Source: Haliclystus octoradiatus (Eukaryota; Cnidaria; Staurozoa; Stauromedusae; Haliclystidae). From it: 64,000 nt of DNA. Made by a program: the position numbers and the translations under genes. Every line of letters starts with the position of its first letter. Position 1 is the first letter of the stretch. Under the pieces are notes generated by a model. The model did no database searches and was not told the DNA's origin. It saw only the letters and a list, made by a program, of their open reading frames with translations. Shown here in pieces: positions 1 through 13,500 of the stretch. Location: the NCBI GenBank assembly GCA_916610825.1, contig OU744452.1:3011543-3075542 (forward strand), read 5' to 3'.

Positions 1-501
1 CTGCATTTTTCAAAATATGAATAGACGTGAAATCACACTTAGGCCGACTTAAATGGCTATTACTAAATATAGACTTGATATTTTTCAATGCAGCTTTTTT
101 AAATAACTTCGATACATGTCTGAGTATCATATACTAATCAAAGAAGTGAATTGGCTTGGTGGTTTTAGTGTGAGATACGTTTAAAGTCGAAAAACATCAA
201 AACCAGCTTTTTTCAAAATCTGAAAAGACGTGAAATCACACTTAGGCAGACCTAGATGGCTGTTACTAAATATAGACTTGATATTTTTCAATGTAGTTTT
301 TTTAAATTACTTCGATACATGTCTGAGTATCATATACTAATCAAAGAAGTGAATTGGCTGGGTGGTTTTAGTGTGAGATACGTTTAAAGTCGAAAAACAT
401 AAAAACCGGCTATTTTCAAAATCTGAAAAGACGTGAAATCACACTTAGGGCGACTTAAATGGCTGTTACTAAATATAGACTTGATATTTTTCAATGTAGT
501 C
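1..501. repeat. Tandem repeat, period about 203 bp, 2.5 copies
   Basis: The string GACGTGAAATCACACTTAGG recurs at 24, 227 and 430, with the same flanking text (TAGACTTGATATTTTTCAAT, then CTTCGATACATGTCTGAGTA). The spacing is 203 bp both times. The array runs off the left edge of the window and stops near 501. No coding potential is seen. It is probably the edge of a satellite or an intergenic minisatellite. Confidence 0.9.
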
Positions 502-2194
502 GCGGAAGACTGCGTTTTTTCGTGATGTCTTTTATAAAATCCCGGAATGAAGTTACGGATTGTAAATAGTTTTAGATTTTATTCTGTCTGTTGTTCATTG
601 CAACCAGTCCGCTTCAATCGGAAATGCGTCATCAGAACTTCAAAAGGTGTGGTAAATAAAGCGTAAAACAGTGGAAATCAACGACGCAAGAAAGACGTTA
701 ATTCGGGTGTCCAAAAACTCAGGATTGCCGGACAGGACGATTAGACCAGGATAACCCATTGATAGGGGTCAGGAATACAAAATATTGAAAATGAAATACT
801 GAAACTCAATGATACAAACGGGAAAATAGTGAATACGTTATTTACCAACTTAAGGAGCACAATAATAATAAAATGATAACCAACGTTGAGGATCAATATT
901 ATGAAAAAATACAATTTTTGTATTTTCTTTTAAAATGCGGATTGTCGCTTGCGCGACAGCTAAGACAGTCTGGATCCGCCCCTTGTTTATAACAAAGTGA
1001 TACTTCATAATTTCTTCTAAGTATGTATTTATTTGGCTAAATGAAAAAAGTTGTTACTGGATTAAATTGAATTCTAATTATTAACAAACTGTATAGTCAT
1101 TATCATCTATAAATCTTCTTTTAAACAGAGAAAATCGGGAATCGTATATTCAAGCTGGTAGAAAAGACAAGCCACCATAAGAGGAAGCGCTCGAAACAAT
1201 TTTGATGGCATATATAAATAATTGATCGGGGTTTCAGTATGCTTGGACATTTATGGCAAAGCCGACTAGAGTTCAATTTTTGAAAATTACTAGATGGATA
1301 GAAGATACAAACTTAATAAATTCATAAACATGTTCAATTAGTTTCATGGTTTGCTATTTCTTCTTGTAACCAATAGTAACTGGGAAAAAACATTTATACC
1401 GCATTATAGCTTTATGATGAGTGGATTTTCAAAAGCATTCCAAGTGCTGTTTTTAGCAGATATTCGATACGCATGGTTGTTGTGTTTGCAGCTGATGATG
1501 TCATAAGATCTCTTTCACAAACAAAATTGGTGATCAAAACAAAAATGGGTACATAGTATGATTATTTAATAGATCAAAACATTTTTTGACTATTGTTCTT
1601 GTATTGTATTTAAGGACAAAAAACATCTATTAAAGGTGTTGTTTGCTGCATTCATAGCAGAACATTGGTTTCTAGGTTTTTTGTTTTTGTAATGTATTAT
1701 TATACGAAATGTTTACTAGACGAACTAAATATCAAGTTAACTTTATAATCGAGTGATACGAGAGTTATAGTTAAAGCTATGAAAGCATCGTCAGAAAGAT
1801 ATTTTAATAAAATATATTTAATCTAGATAATTTACTTGGGGTTAACACATTAAAGATATAGATAGCTGATTAATCATTAAAAGAGGGATTGCCTACCAAG
1901 GTACCTATGCGGTACTTAACAATTGCTTATTAAACACAAAAGAAGTCCCAATAGCTTTATAATATGGCGTGGGAAAAGTGTTAAATTTTGCTCGGTTTGC
2001 TCGATTGAAAGTATTTCATGGATCAGACAGTCAAATATATGTCTGCGCACTTTTGCAAATACATTGTAACTGCTTTCAGGAACGGATTATCAGTGTTGTT
2101 TTGCTATTGATAGAATATACTCATGGTCACGTACGTCTAGTAGCGCTCTAGCTGATGTGCTCACACATTCCGCCAAACATAAATCGCTGATACA
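502..2194. other. Intergenic stretch before the ROCO-caspase gene
   Basis: AT-rich sequence with no convincing coding region. It probably holds the promoter and 5' UTR of the gene that starts at 2195. I could not single out a TATA box or start site among the many AT runs. An in-frame TAA at 2180-2182 lies 12 bases before the chosen ATG. Confidence 0.5.
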
Positions 2195-4574
2195 ATGTCA
2201 TTCAGTCATATGTGGAAGCTGCTGGTCAGTAAAGGAAAACGAAGTTTTGATAATCGAAGTGGATGTGTTACATTATTTCTTGGGGAAGAAGATGGATACT
2301 ATATTTATCCCGTTATAATTGTTTTGTCTAACTACAAAGTTGGGGATGAGATCTCAAAGGATTTTAATGACGTCAAAAGAAATGTGAAAGCGATACAATA
2401 TAAAAGAAATCTGGACTTCGGGAAATCAGGTATTCAATATTTTAGCAGGAACTTTGCTTCTCGGCTTTGTAATTTGATTAAAGTGGATTTATCAAATCAG
2501 AAACTTGTTGTTGAGAACATTGAAAGCATTATTTTTAATTTGAATTCACTGGAACATTTAGGTTGCATCCAATGTGGACTTAAAACAATTCCAAATGAAA
2601 TAGAAAGTCTAACACACTTAAAAAGTCTAAATCTCAGTACAAATTTATTCGACGAGTTACCAGATGGTATTTTTTCTGTTTTGTCATTGAATCATCTTCA
2701 AGTTGGGGGAAATAATGTTCTACATTTATCTTCTAAAATAAACAATTTAACTCAATTGATAAGCTTAGATCTGGCAAAGAATAGGTTGAAGTCGTTTCCA
2801 GAAATAACAAATGATAATATGAAATTGGAGCAACTTTGTTTATCAGAAAACAACATAAAAATCTTACCTAATTCAATAACAAAATTGAAATCATTGACTG
2901 AACTAGGTATTGCATACAATCAACTTTCACTGCTCCCTGATAACATCGGAGATCTAAATAAACTCGAGGAATTATATTGCGAAGGTAATTCGTTAACTTT
3001 CTTGACTGATAATATTACAAAATTGAAATCATTAAAAAAGTTATTTGTTCAACGCAATAAACTTTCATCGATTCCTGATAATATCGGAGAGCTAAACCAA
3101 CTGAAAGAGTTATATTGCGGCGATAATTTAATAATAGCTGTGCCCGATAGTATTACAAAGTTGAAATTATTAACAAAGCTATCTATTGAAAACATTAAAC
3201 TTTCGTCGCTCCCTTGTAACATTGGAGAGCTTAATCAACTGAAGGAATTTGATTGTGATGGTAATTTAATAACTTTCTTGCCTGATAGTTTAACGAAATT
3301 GAAATCATTAACTAAATTATATATTCAAAACATTAAACTTTCATCGCTTCCTGGCAACATCGGAGAGTTAAATCAACTGAAGCAATTTCATTGTGATAAT
3401 AATCTATTAACCTTCTTGCCTGATACTATTACAAAATTGAGATTATTAACCAAGCTATTTATTCAAAACAATAAACTCTCATCGCTTCCTGATAACATCG
3501 GAGATCTGAATCAACTGAAGGAGCTATATTGCAATCGTAATCTATTAACAGTCTTGCCTGGCAGCATTATCAAATTGAAATCATTAGTTGAGTTATCTAT
3601 TCTGGGTAATAAACTTTCATCACTTCCTGGAAACATTGGAGAGCTTAATCAACTAAAAGAACTAGATTGTGATGATAATTTATTAACAATCTTGCCTAAT
3701 AGTCTTACAAAATTGAAATTATTAATTGAATTATCGGTTCAAAACAATAAACTTTCATCTCTTCCTTTGAACATTGGGGAGCTAAATCGATTGAAGGAGC
3801 TATATTGCAATCGAAATTTATTAACTGCATTGCCCGTTAGTATTACACATTTGAAATCCTTAACTATATTATTTCTTCAAAACAATGAACTTACATCCCT
3901 TCCGGAAAATATAGGAGAGCTGGATCAGCTGAAGGAATTATATTGCGATAGTAATTTATTAACATACTTGCCTTTTAGTATCACATCATTGAAATCATTA
4001 ACAGAGTTATCTGTTCAAAACAATAAACTTTCATGGTTGCCTGATGATATTGGAGATCTAGATCAACTGAAGGAATTAGATTGCTCTAATAACTTAGTAA
4101 CAGTCTTGCCTAAAAGTATAACAAAATTGAAATCACTAACAAAATTATTTGTCTCTCGCAATAAACTTTCATCACTTCCAGATAACATGGGAGAACTATG
4201 TAAATTGAAGGAATTACACTGTACCCATAACACATTAACATACTTGCCTGATGGCATTACAAAGTTGAAATCATTAGCTAGTTTATTTGTTTATCACAAT
4301 AAACTTTCATCACTTCCGGCTGAGATAGGACAGCTTAATGAACTGAAGGAATTATCTTGTGATTGCAATATACTTACTTTTTTGCCGGAAAGTATCACAA
4401 AATTATCATCACACACATTGATCAACCTGTGGGGAAATCCTTTGCAAAAACCACCTTACGAAATATGTTTAAAGGGATTAAATGCAATGAAGGGTTATTT
4501 TGAAGCTTTAAAAAAATTCAGTGGATTCCATAGCAACAGATCAAAGATTATATTAATTGGGGAAAGTATGGCAG
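2195..4574 (+). CDS. Exon 1: N-terminus, leucine-rich repeats and start of the Roc P-loop
   Basis: A 793-codon exon. Residues 1-100 match no domain I know. About 27 LRRs of 23 residues follow, many alternating between two flavours: LSSLPDNIGELNQLKEL and LTFLPDSITKLKSLTKL. The pattern LxxLPxxI is typical of the LRRs in ROCO and PIRL/SHOC2 proteins. A capping segment (NPLQKPPYEI) and a helix lead into NRSKIILIGESMAG, the first half of the Roc P-loop. The donor AG/GTAAAT at 4575 splits the glycine codon before the catalytic lysine, so the apparent open frame to 4591 is read-through into the intron. Confidence 0.92.
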
Positions 4575-7500
4575 GTAAATTGTTATTTTAACTTTAGGAT
4601 TTGAGAGCTCTTGCTAACAGTTAATCTTATAGATTGAAAGTCAAAATTGCGGAAGTCTGTCGAAGAGGCACGATATCAATGAGAGGTCTTATTTGTTCCA
4701 TATTGCTGGAGATCTCAAATTAGGCAAGCTTTGTAAAAGCCTAGTGGCAGCAAAAGGATTATAAAAAACTTTACTTCTTCTTTTATTGCATTTAATGTAG
4801 CAATAGTTTGAGTATACGATTTGCGGTTCAGTTGAAAATAATGTACACAATGTACTTTATATACACAATATATTCTAAAGCCCCGTCAAAAGGAAGCCAA
4901 GATTGTTACAACATTTGATAATGCTCCATTCAGCCAGCATTTTTGCCAGAAATTTCACGACGTCGATCGTGATGTTGTGAAAATGCTGACAAACAGCTGG
5001 CTGGGATGGCCAAACGAAGACAGCATTGCACAGCATCAATCGCTGGTGCTGGAAAAATGCTTGCTGGAGTGGCCAAATGAAGTCAGTAGATTCTCAACAT
5101 CTGGTGGTGGAAAGAAATTTCTAAAAGGGCAAATCATTTTTGGTGCCAATCGATTTAGGTTTATATTTATTCAAACTATTATCGTTCAATAGTATCTTTC
5201 TATTTGGTTATCCTTCTTTGCTCTACTTCCTGAAACATTGTAAATTAAACCTCAATACATTTTAATAATCAGTCTCTGTTGAGTCATAAGTGCTTTCTCT
5301 GTAACTATAACCCTGGCCAAATGAAGCCAACATTTTGCCAGCTTTTTCACAACATTGAGCGAAATTTTTATCAAATGCTGGCGAAATATTGGCTTCATTT
5401 GGCCACCCCACCCTGCGTTTGGCCAGCATTTTCACAACAATGCGATCGATGTTGTGAAAAGCTGGCAAAATGTTGGCTTCATTTGGCCAACCCATCCAAC
5501 AAATTTCAACAAATTTCGGTGTTGGAATTTGTTGGCTGGCACTTTGAAGATGATCAAAAAATAGGCCAGCATTCTATTGTTCTCTTCGATGTTGTGAAAA
5601 TGCTGGCTTCATTTGGCCACCCCAGCCAGCATTTGCACAACATTTGACATATCGAGTTTCAAATAATAAAAGAAACGTCTTCACTATTGGTCAATGATTA
5701 CGTAATGATTTTAGTTGGTCAAATAGTGACAAGAGTTTGGCGCGAAAGTATTGCCATGAAAAGTTTTATTTTCATTTCATAGAGTCAAAAATTACAAATA
5801 ATATAGTTTGTCATTTTCTGTAGCAGTTTTTGCTCTTTATTCGAAATTCTCGAGTGATTTTAATATTTTTGCGATGGAAAACACAGCTACGGTATTCATA
5901 CCCCTTAAAGGGGCACTATTGACCGTTGATAGTTGTTTTGAGAAAATGTATTTTTTTCAAAACCTCATTGTCAAACAGCAGTTATGACATCATCAAATCG
6001 GCTTTGAGTTTTCATAGCGATGAAATCTGGTAACGGGAACACATCACGAGAAGTGTTTTTATTTTAGTGAACTATACAAAGAAGTGTATTGTGATTTTCT
6101 AAGACCGTTTACCCAACGATGTAATATGGAATAAAGAATTTTGTTGAAGAAAGAATAAGTTGTTTGGATAACATGGTTTGCTACAAAATTGATTAATTTA
6201 TTGATGATTCTAACTAAAATTCTATGTTATTACTGACCGCTGCCCAGTTGTTCGTTTGTCTGCGTCTCGAGCCTCGATAGTTTTGTTTCTGATAAAATTT
6301 CTGACTTTTTCACATAGAATGATGATTTTAAGGTCATATATATGTAGTATATTAAACCCTGATTGTCATCATCTTTGTATTCAACTCGCAATGATGTTTG
6401 TTTAGCTTGTGTGTTTCATTAAATGTTACAATAATAAAAGTTGCGTTTCAAAATTCACGTGTCAAATATCATCTACTCACTGAAATACGATGACGCAAAT
6501 AAAAATGCTGCGAGATCCAATTCAAAAAATTCAATACAAAGGTTTCCGGTCTTGTTTGACCCTGTAAAGCGACAAAGAAAGTACATACGATTCATAGACT
6601 AATAATTAAAATGTAATGAGTTTTAATTTGAGATTACCCACGGAGTAGAGTAAAGAAGGACAACCAAAAATAAAAATATTATTGAACGAGAATAATTTGA
6701 TTAAATTTAAATCTTGATGGAATGACGCCGAAAATCATTTCACGTTTTAGAAATTTCTTTCTGGCTCTGGATGTTTTTAAAATGCTAGCTTCATTTGGCC
6801 ACCCTAGCCAGCATTTTTCTAGCGTTTTCACAACATCAAGATTGATGTTGTAAAATTGATGGCAAAATTCTGTCCGGGGTGGCCAAAGGAAGCCAGCATA
6901 TTCACACTAAAACCAAACATAGTGTCCATCGCGACTAATTGTTTCATAAATTTAAAACAAAAGCTTTTTATTCTTCAAAGTCTTTAAAACGTGGGTCAAG
7001 ATTCCCTCAGAATTTAATGTGGTATCCAGCTTCTTTTTGAGACTTTGGCTATTAGTTTCATGGTTACGGAAAATTGGGAGACAGAATAAAACTATTGTTG
7101 AATCCCCTCAAAAAAAATCGTAAACTAGAGAAATAAAGGGAGTATATCGACAAAATAGAGTCGAAGTAAGCAAGGGTATAGAAATTCTGTGAAATTGGAT
7201 GAACTAACTTTCAGATCCTGTTACGACCAAATTCCGATCCAATATTTTGGAGGTTTCCGACTAGCAGTTTGAACCAAAATCATCAGGAAGAAGATTGTAA
7301 CTGATCAAGCGTTAGCAACTTTCGGGAAAGCTTAGATTCGACTGTTAGTTAGAATAATAAATTATGAGTTGATTTCTCGGACATGAATTTATACAATGAA
7401 TTCTAACAATTTCATCTACTGGTTTAAATTGTAGGAAAAACTTGTCTATGTAGAGCATTAATTAAAAGCAAAGAAGAAAAGATAGATGTTGATTGTAGAA

Positions 7501-10500
7501 CAGAGGGAATCGATCTCTACAAATGGAAACTTAGACCCGAGAAAGATCATTTGGAGGTTTTAGTAGTTGATTGTGCCGGACAAAGAAAATACTTGATCAC
7601 ACATTCCTTTTTCATTTCACAAGGTAAATCGGCCCTGTCACCCGCCTATCCAAATTGAATAATGTAATGCCAACTAATCATGTAGAGTGCAAAAGATATC
7701 TGCAACCAAAACTACGCGAAAACTCGAGGTACAATTTTTAATTTGAAGTAATCAAGAGTGAGAGGGCAAGAGGGAAAGAAGGTAAAAATGATCCGACTAC
7801 TAGGGTAACCTGGTCTATCTCGGCGAATTTCCATGTAGGTGGTTTAACTTTACGACTTTGCTAGTAATCAGAATGCACTTGAACAGTAGACCCGGGTAAC
7901 TTGGTAAAGAGGTTAACTCGTCTACCAGAGAAACTAAAAAATAATGAAGATCTGATAAAAACACTGGTTGCTATTGTATTCACAGTTTTGGAATCATTTG
8001 TCTCTTTTTACTAAGTTTGCCTCTCAGTCACTCTTACATTCTTGCCTGACCAGACTTTTAAATTGTAAAACTCCGTGTTGTGGTTGAATTTTTGTTTGAA
8101 AATCAAAGGTAGATAAATGTAATGAAAGTACTGTAAAGTCCATATATTACGAAAAGGTTGTAGCTTAATGCATATAAGCGGATATATTCAATGTATAAAG
8201 CACGCTGTTTTATATATAATTCGAGACGACAATTAAAATGATGAGATGGCTTAACATAAGAAAGAGGAAAATTAAGAATAATAAAAAATCGACTTTTTCG
8301 ATCTTTTCACGCAAAATCAAGATTTCATAGCAAGTCAGCTATGCCCACACCTCTAAAGATACCTTTTCTGTTTGAGAAGAATATAATTAATTGAAAAAAT
8401 ACTTGAAACACAAGGGTAATTTGTAGTTGATTATAACTTCTTCTGTCGAAAATGTGCCAAATGGTGGTTGTCAGGTGTTTGAGAGCCTTTTTTTGACCTA
8501 AAAAGGAGTCTTCAACAACTAAAACTGTACCAAATTTAAATATTTCAACAGTGATTGGTGGAACAATTTCAAAGAACCCAACAAATTAGCCGGCTTTATC
8601 ATTATTTGTGTTCGACCTTCCTATGATTAAGATACTTAACAGTATGCACATGGCAATACAATGATTTTTTCAATTTCATATTTAAAATGTTGTACATTTT
8701 TCAGATCATAAGACTATTTCAAATTAATTTCAAGGTTGCCTATTTCTTCTTGTATTTGATTTGTACAACTATGAACCAACTATTGATTCCTATCGAAAAA
8801 ATGTTGGTAACTGGATGAGTGTGATCTTGGCCCATGCACCAGATGCTGCCATTATTATCGTACCAACGCATTTAGATTTATTTAATGATGAAAATCAGGC
8901 TTCTATCAAGAAGCGATGTGAGCATGTACTCAAAAATGTATGGAAGGATGTTTGTAAAAGAGAAAAGGATTTGGAAGCAAGTCGCCATAGCAATATGAAG
9001 CTCGAGATTAGGGATCAAGTTTGCACATCTTCATTTACAATGGAAATGTCTGGTATTTGGAAAAAACATATCAGTGCTTCTATACAGCTTGATGGTGAGG
9101 TGAGTTGAATGACATACCTAGAGATGTTCCGACTTATATACAGTTGGAATCTTTCCTGTCTAAAGCTCAAGTTACATAGGATTTCCAGCAACAGAAATTG
9201 CATTCAAAGCAACAATTGATGTACTGTACGATTATATAGTTGAGTTTTAAACGATGATGTTAAGCTATTCATAAAACACAAAAAATCTCGTAGAAGTAAT
9301 TCGAGCACCATATTCCCTTAAAGCCTAAGTAATTAAGCTACCGTTGTAAATATAATCCGGTGCAAATGCCTATTTCAGAAAATTATTTACCGACCAAACT
9401 AAGACACTGGACATGTAATAATGTTATGAATTTACACGATTACATGTCAATATGTTATTTTTTTTTTAAATGTTTCAGCTAATGATATATTCCGATTCGA
9501 ATACAGCTGACTCAATCAAAATGATCCCAGTATCTTCATTTGGTAAACTTGATGGCATTAATGATTTGAGAAATGAGCTTATAAAAATCCTCACAAACTC
9601 AGCTGTCATGCCATTGGTTGGGCGAGAAATTCCAACAGTGTATGCCAAGTTGGAAGAGTATTGTGTAAACCAAAGAGCCTTAACGCCTGTTATAAAATTG
9701 GATGATTTTATCGAAACAGTTAAAGTCAAATTTTGCATGAACAAACAAATGATAATCTCAGCTTTACAATACTTCGATACAGTTGGATCAGTGTTGTACT
9801 TCAGCTATGGAAATCAACTTGATCAGTTTGTGTTTTTGAATCCAGAGTGGTTTATTTCTGTTCTTAAGAAAGTATTTAGCCATAACAATGAAACTAATTT
9901 GAAATTTAATCGTAAATTTATTGAATCTCACAATCTAGCATCTGAGGATTTCATGCAATTGAAGGAAGAGCTACTAGAGAGTGGAAGGCTCAGCATAAAA
10001 TTGCTTAGGTAGGCATATTCTAATCGTAACTATTTTTCTTTGATTTATTGCAAAAGTCTTAGTATCATCATGTTGTATGCGGGTACGCGCTGTCTTCCAT
10101 GAAGAATATGGAGCAATTTCATTCTCAAGAATATGGAGCAATTTTATACTCAAGAAACAATTGAGTACGTGTTTGATTTCAAGAACTTGTTTTAGTCTGG
10201 CATTTATACATATTTTATACCTGTGAAGTTGTTATTAACGACGTTCACCAAATGAAAAGTCTACTATGCTACAAGTTTTTATTTTTTCTGTCTGAATCGG
10301 AACACCTTCACCAAATGTCAAATAAATTTGCTGCTACGAAATTTGCTGCGGCTTTTTGATTTTACAGTTGCGACTTCTGTTGTCTGCCGTAGAAGGTTTT
10401 ATTGTCGGCGGAAATAAATTGTTTAGTCGCTTATTGTTTTGTCGCTGTCAATGAATTATTCGTCACCAATCAAGAATAAATTGTCGCTTGATTTAACCAT

Positions 10501-13500
10501 TTTGTGATTCTAAAAAGAGTCGCTGTTTAGTAATCATTTAGTCATGGTTTTATTTTTATCCCATTTTGTTGTGGGGGGCTAGGGCCAGCCCCCCACCTAA
10601 GATCATATGAAAATTTCAATTGCATTTATATTGCTGATCAACTTACGATCAACGAAATATTCACGTTTTAGGCTCGATTTATAGCGTCTTCTTGGCCTCT
10701 CCATCCCACTTAACCACGCCCAATTTCGAAAATGATTCGGTCAAAAGTTTGATGAGGATGTGATCAGTGCTGATCAGGCTATAGCAAAACTGATCAACTG
10801 AAGATAAAAGAGATATTCACGTTCCACGGTGCAATATTACCGTCTCCCTGGCCCCCAACCATTCAAACCACATCCAAATCCACAGATTTTCATATCAAAA
10901 GTTTGATCATACTTAAACGTTAGGACAAAAATCTTACTTATAATTAACTTGTAATTACATTTTCTGTAACTAATTCTACAGAAGTGAAAATTCATTATCA
11001 GACATTATTTAGATATTTCGGAGTAATTATCATATTAAAATTTGCTATAAAAGTACTTTAATCGCTTTGCTGCATACTATTTCGGGTTTTGGGATAAGTC
11101 ATTCTTTTGATTCATTTATTATTTATTTTTGTGCAGATGTATGTGGTATGATATTGATTATATCACAAACAATGATGACATGTTTTATTTCCTCATTGAA
11201 ATCTTGTGTCGTTTCAATCTTATTATCAATATTGGTAGTAAGAATGATTTGGCTGGAATTCGTTCAATGAATTTGCTTGTTCCTTGGTACTTTAACTCTG
11301 TTACAAACGATAATTTAGCCAAGCATTGGCCAGAACAGAAAGGAGAGGGGATTGTAAGTAGAATCACAAATAACAGTACTAGAGATCTAAGCAATGGTGA
11401 GCTCATATATAAGTTACAATCGAGGTATATAATTAAGTTTCCTTTGGTCAATAAGTTTAATGCTGTGTTATATTTGGTTCCAGGAAACAATCCGAATTGT
11501 TATATTCCCGATATAATAATTTCTTAACCTTGATCAAGTTAATATTTAAAAGTGCTCAAGCATGAAAGAAGATCATCAATTAAACCGTTATGAAATTTTA
11601 TAATTGAGCCTTATAGGACTACCGGCAAGATAATAGATCAACTCAAGCTAAAGTAAATTTATATTTAAAATGAAGGTATGTGCAATTATGAAGTTATCTA
11701 TAAGTTAGATTATAACTATACAGATATATGCAGTCATACCATTTTTAGTTTTCAAGAAAAACCAGTCACACCTCTATAAAATCTCACAATAACAGTGGAC
11801 GCCACACCATATATTCAAATGCATTACTTTGAAGAAATATTTTCAGTTAATTTCTCATCTAACAGAATTTTAAATGCCACAGTAATGTTCTGATATTGTT
11901 ACCAAAGTCCATAGACATCAAAAGATTTTCAAAAAATAGTTGTCTGCGGGGAAGATGATTTTTGAAATTTTCAAGCGTTCCCATTGAGAGCCCATTTCAA
12001 AATGCTTTTTGAGCTTAAATTTTGAACTCATGATTTTCTCACCCATATAGAACAATAAAATCGAGAATACAATTCAACTTTAAAAACTTTTCATATTTTT
12101 GGACCAGTCTATTGTACATTTGTATCTTTTAATCAAAAATTAAAATTAAAGTGTTGCAACAATTATTTGTTCGTTATACTTTGTGTTTCTTTTATACTCT
12201 ACCTGAAGATGTCTTCACACGTCCAGTTAAATTGCTAGGAATGTGTTCATCCTTTTAAAATAAAGAATAAGGGATTAATATACATTCTCTATATAGCTAT
12301 ATTTGTCATTTTCTTTACTATTATTTACTGCACTGGGGAAGTTTTGGAGGCACTCGAGAAGCGTTGAAAGAATGAGCATCCGAAGCTTTTGCCCGAAGCT
12401 CACGATTTTAAAAAATTCACTCCTGCTTCCAAGAATTCATTATATAGCATGAAAATAGCCATATAAAGTGTGTAGGAGACTTTTATTGAATATAGAAGCG
12501 AATTTAATGAAATATTTTTAAATGGGAAACATAATAGAAGTTGCAATTGTAACGTTTCTTTATATTTAAGAAATACTCATCCATTTCATAAAAATTTGTT
12601 TAACTTTTTTAGGCATTATAGGTATTATGAATTTCCTCATTGGACATACGATAACATAACTTTTACTATGTTACATTGATCTTGGGTTACATATGTTCCC
12701 ATCATTGACCGAGGCAAGATGAATATCGACCTATAAAAATGTTATCCGCCGAGGTCATCATGCCGATAAGCATCGAGCCTTAGATCATTGACTGATCTTT
12801 TCAATTTTGTAATATATAATCATAAAATGATTTTTAATGTATTCCATTGAATCAAAAACGCAATTATCCGTTTCGTATCTACGCCATAACTGTAACAATT
12901 CACGCAGCGGTCAATACAACTTTAGAATTGACCGTTTTACGACTAATCCATTTGCTCTATTTTCGTATTGACCTGTTAGTCAATGAATAATACCATTCCT
13001 TGACAAGTTCTAGACCATTGCATGTGTGTGTTACATTCTATGTTGATTTTCAGATTGAATTAATTTCTCAGTTTAAATCCATCGTTTCTCCCTTACCTGT
13101 TGGCTCATTTGAGCGCTTCATTGCTAGTATTTATCGTGAATTCACTCATTCTGTTGCTTGGCAAGATACCTTCATTGGAATTGAAACCAAATGCAAAGTA
13201 TTATGTACGATTCAAAATGATGGGCATAGTGGAAAACTAGTTTTAAAAGGAAGGTGTATCCAGGAAGATATTAATGACCTGTGGATGTCTCTGATACCAA
13301 TCTTCAAGGTTTGTTTTCATTACTATAATCTTTATATATTATTCCCAGCATATGACGATCATGTTACGTAGGCTTATCTTCAAATTTTGATGAATTTAGA
13401 TTGCCGATGAGTTTTTCAATCGCCTTCCTGGTCTTGGTTGCATTAAACGACAAGCTTTGTGCCCAAGCTGCAATGAAAAGTCTATTTTAAATCCTTATAA

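Larger units (their letters stand above)
4905..6905. mobile_element. Foldback-type DNA element in intron 1
   Basis: The left arm (about 4905-5275) and right arm (about 6600-6905) are inverted copies. For example GAAAGAAATTTCTAAAA near 5112 matches the reverse strand near 6760, and the GTTCAATA...CCTTCTTT text near 5183-5220 matches the reverse strand near 6655-6690. The arms carry internal repeats of TGGCCAAATGAAGCCAGCAT and CACAACATCGA in both orientations. The middle holds a further palindrome (5314-5355 against 5449-5489) and another repeat at 5893. No transposase is seen, so it is non-autonomous. Exact ends and target duplications are unclear. Confidence 0.75.

Noticed and set aside
1969-2151. 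60-codon open frame just upstream of the ROCO gene
   Set aside because: No ATG at its start, no domain, not in frame with exon 1 and no splice signals joining it.
4977-5647. Several open frames rich in GWPNE or HLATP text
   Set aside because: They are translations of the foldback repeat TGGCCAAATGAAGCC in different frames and strands.
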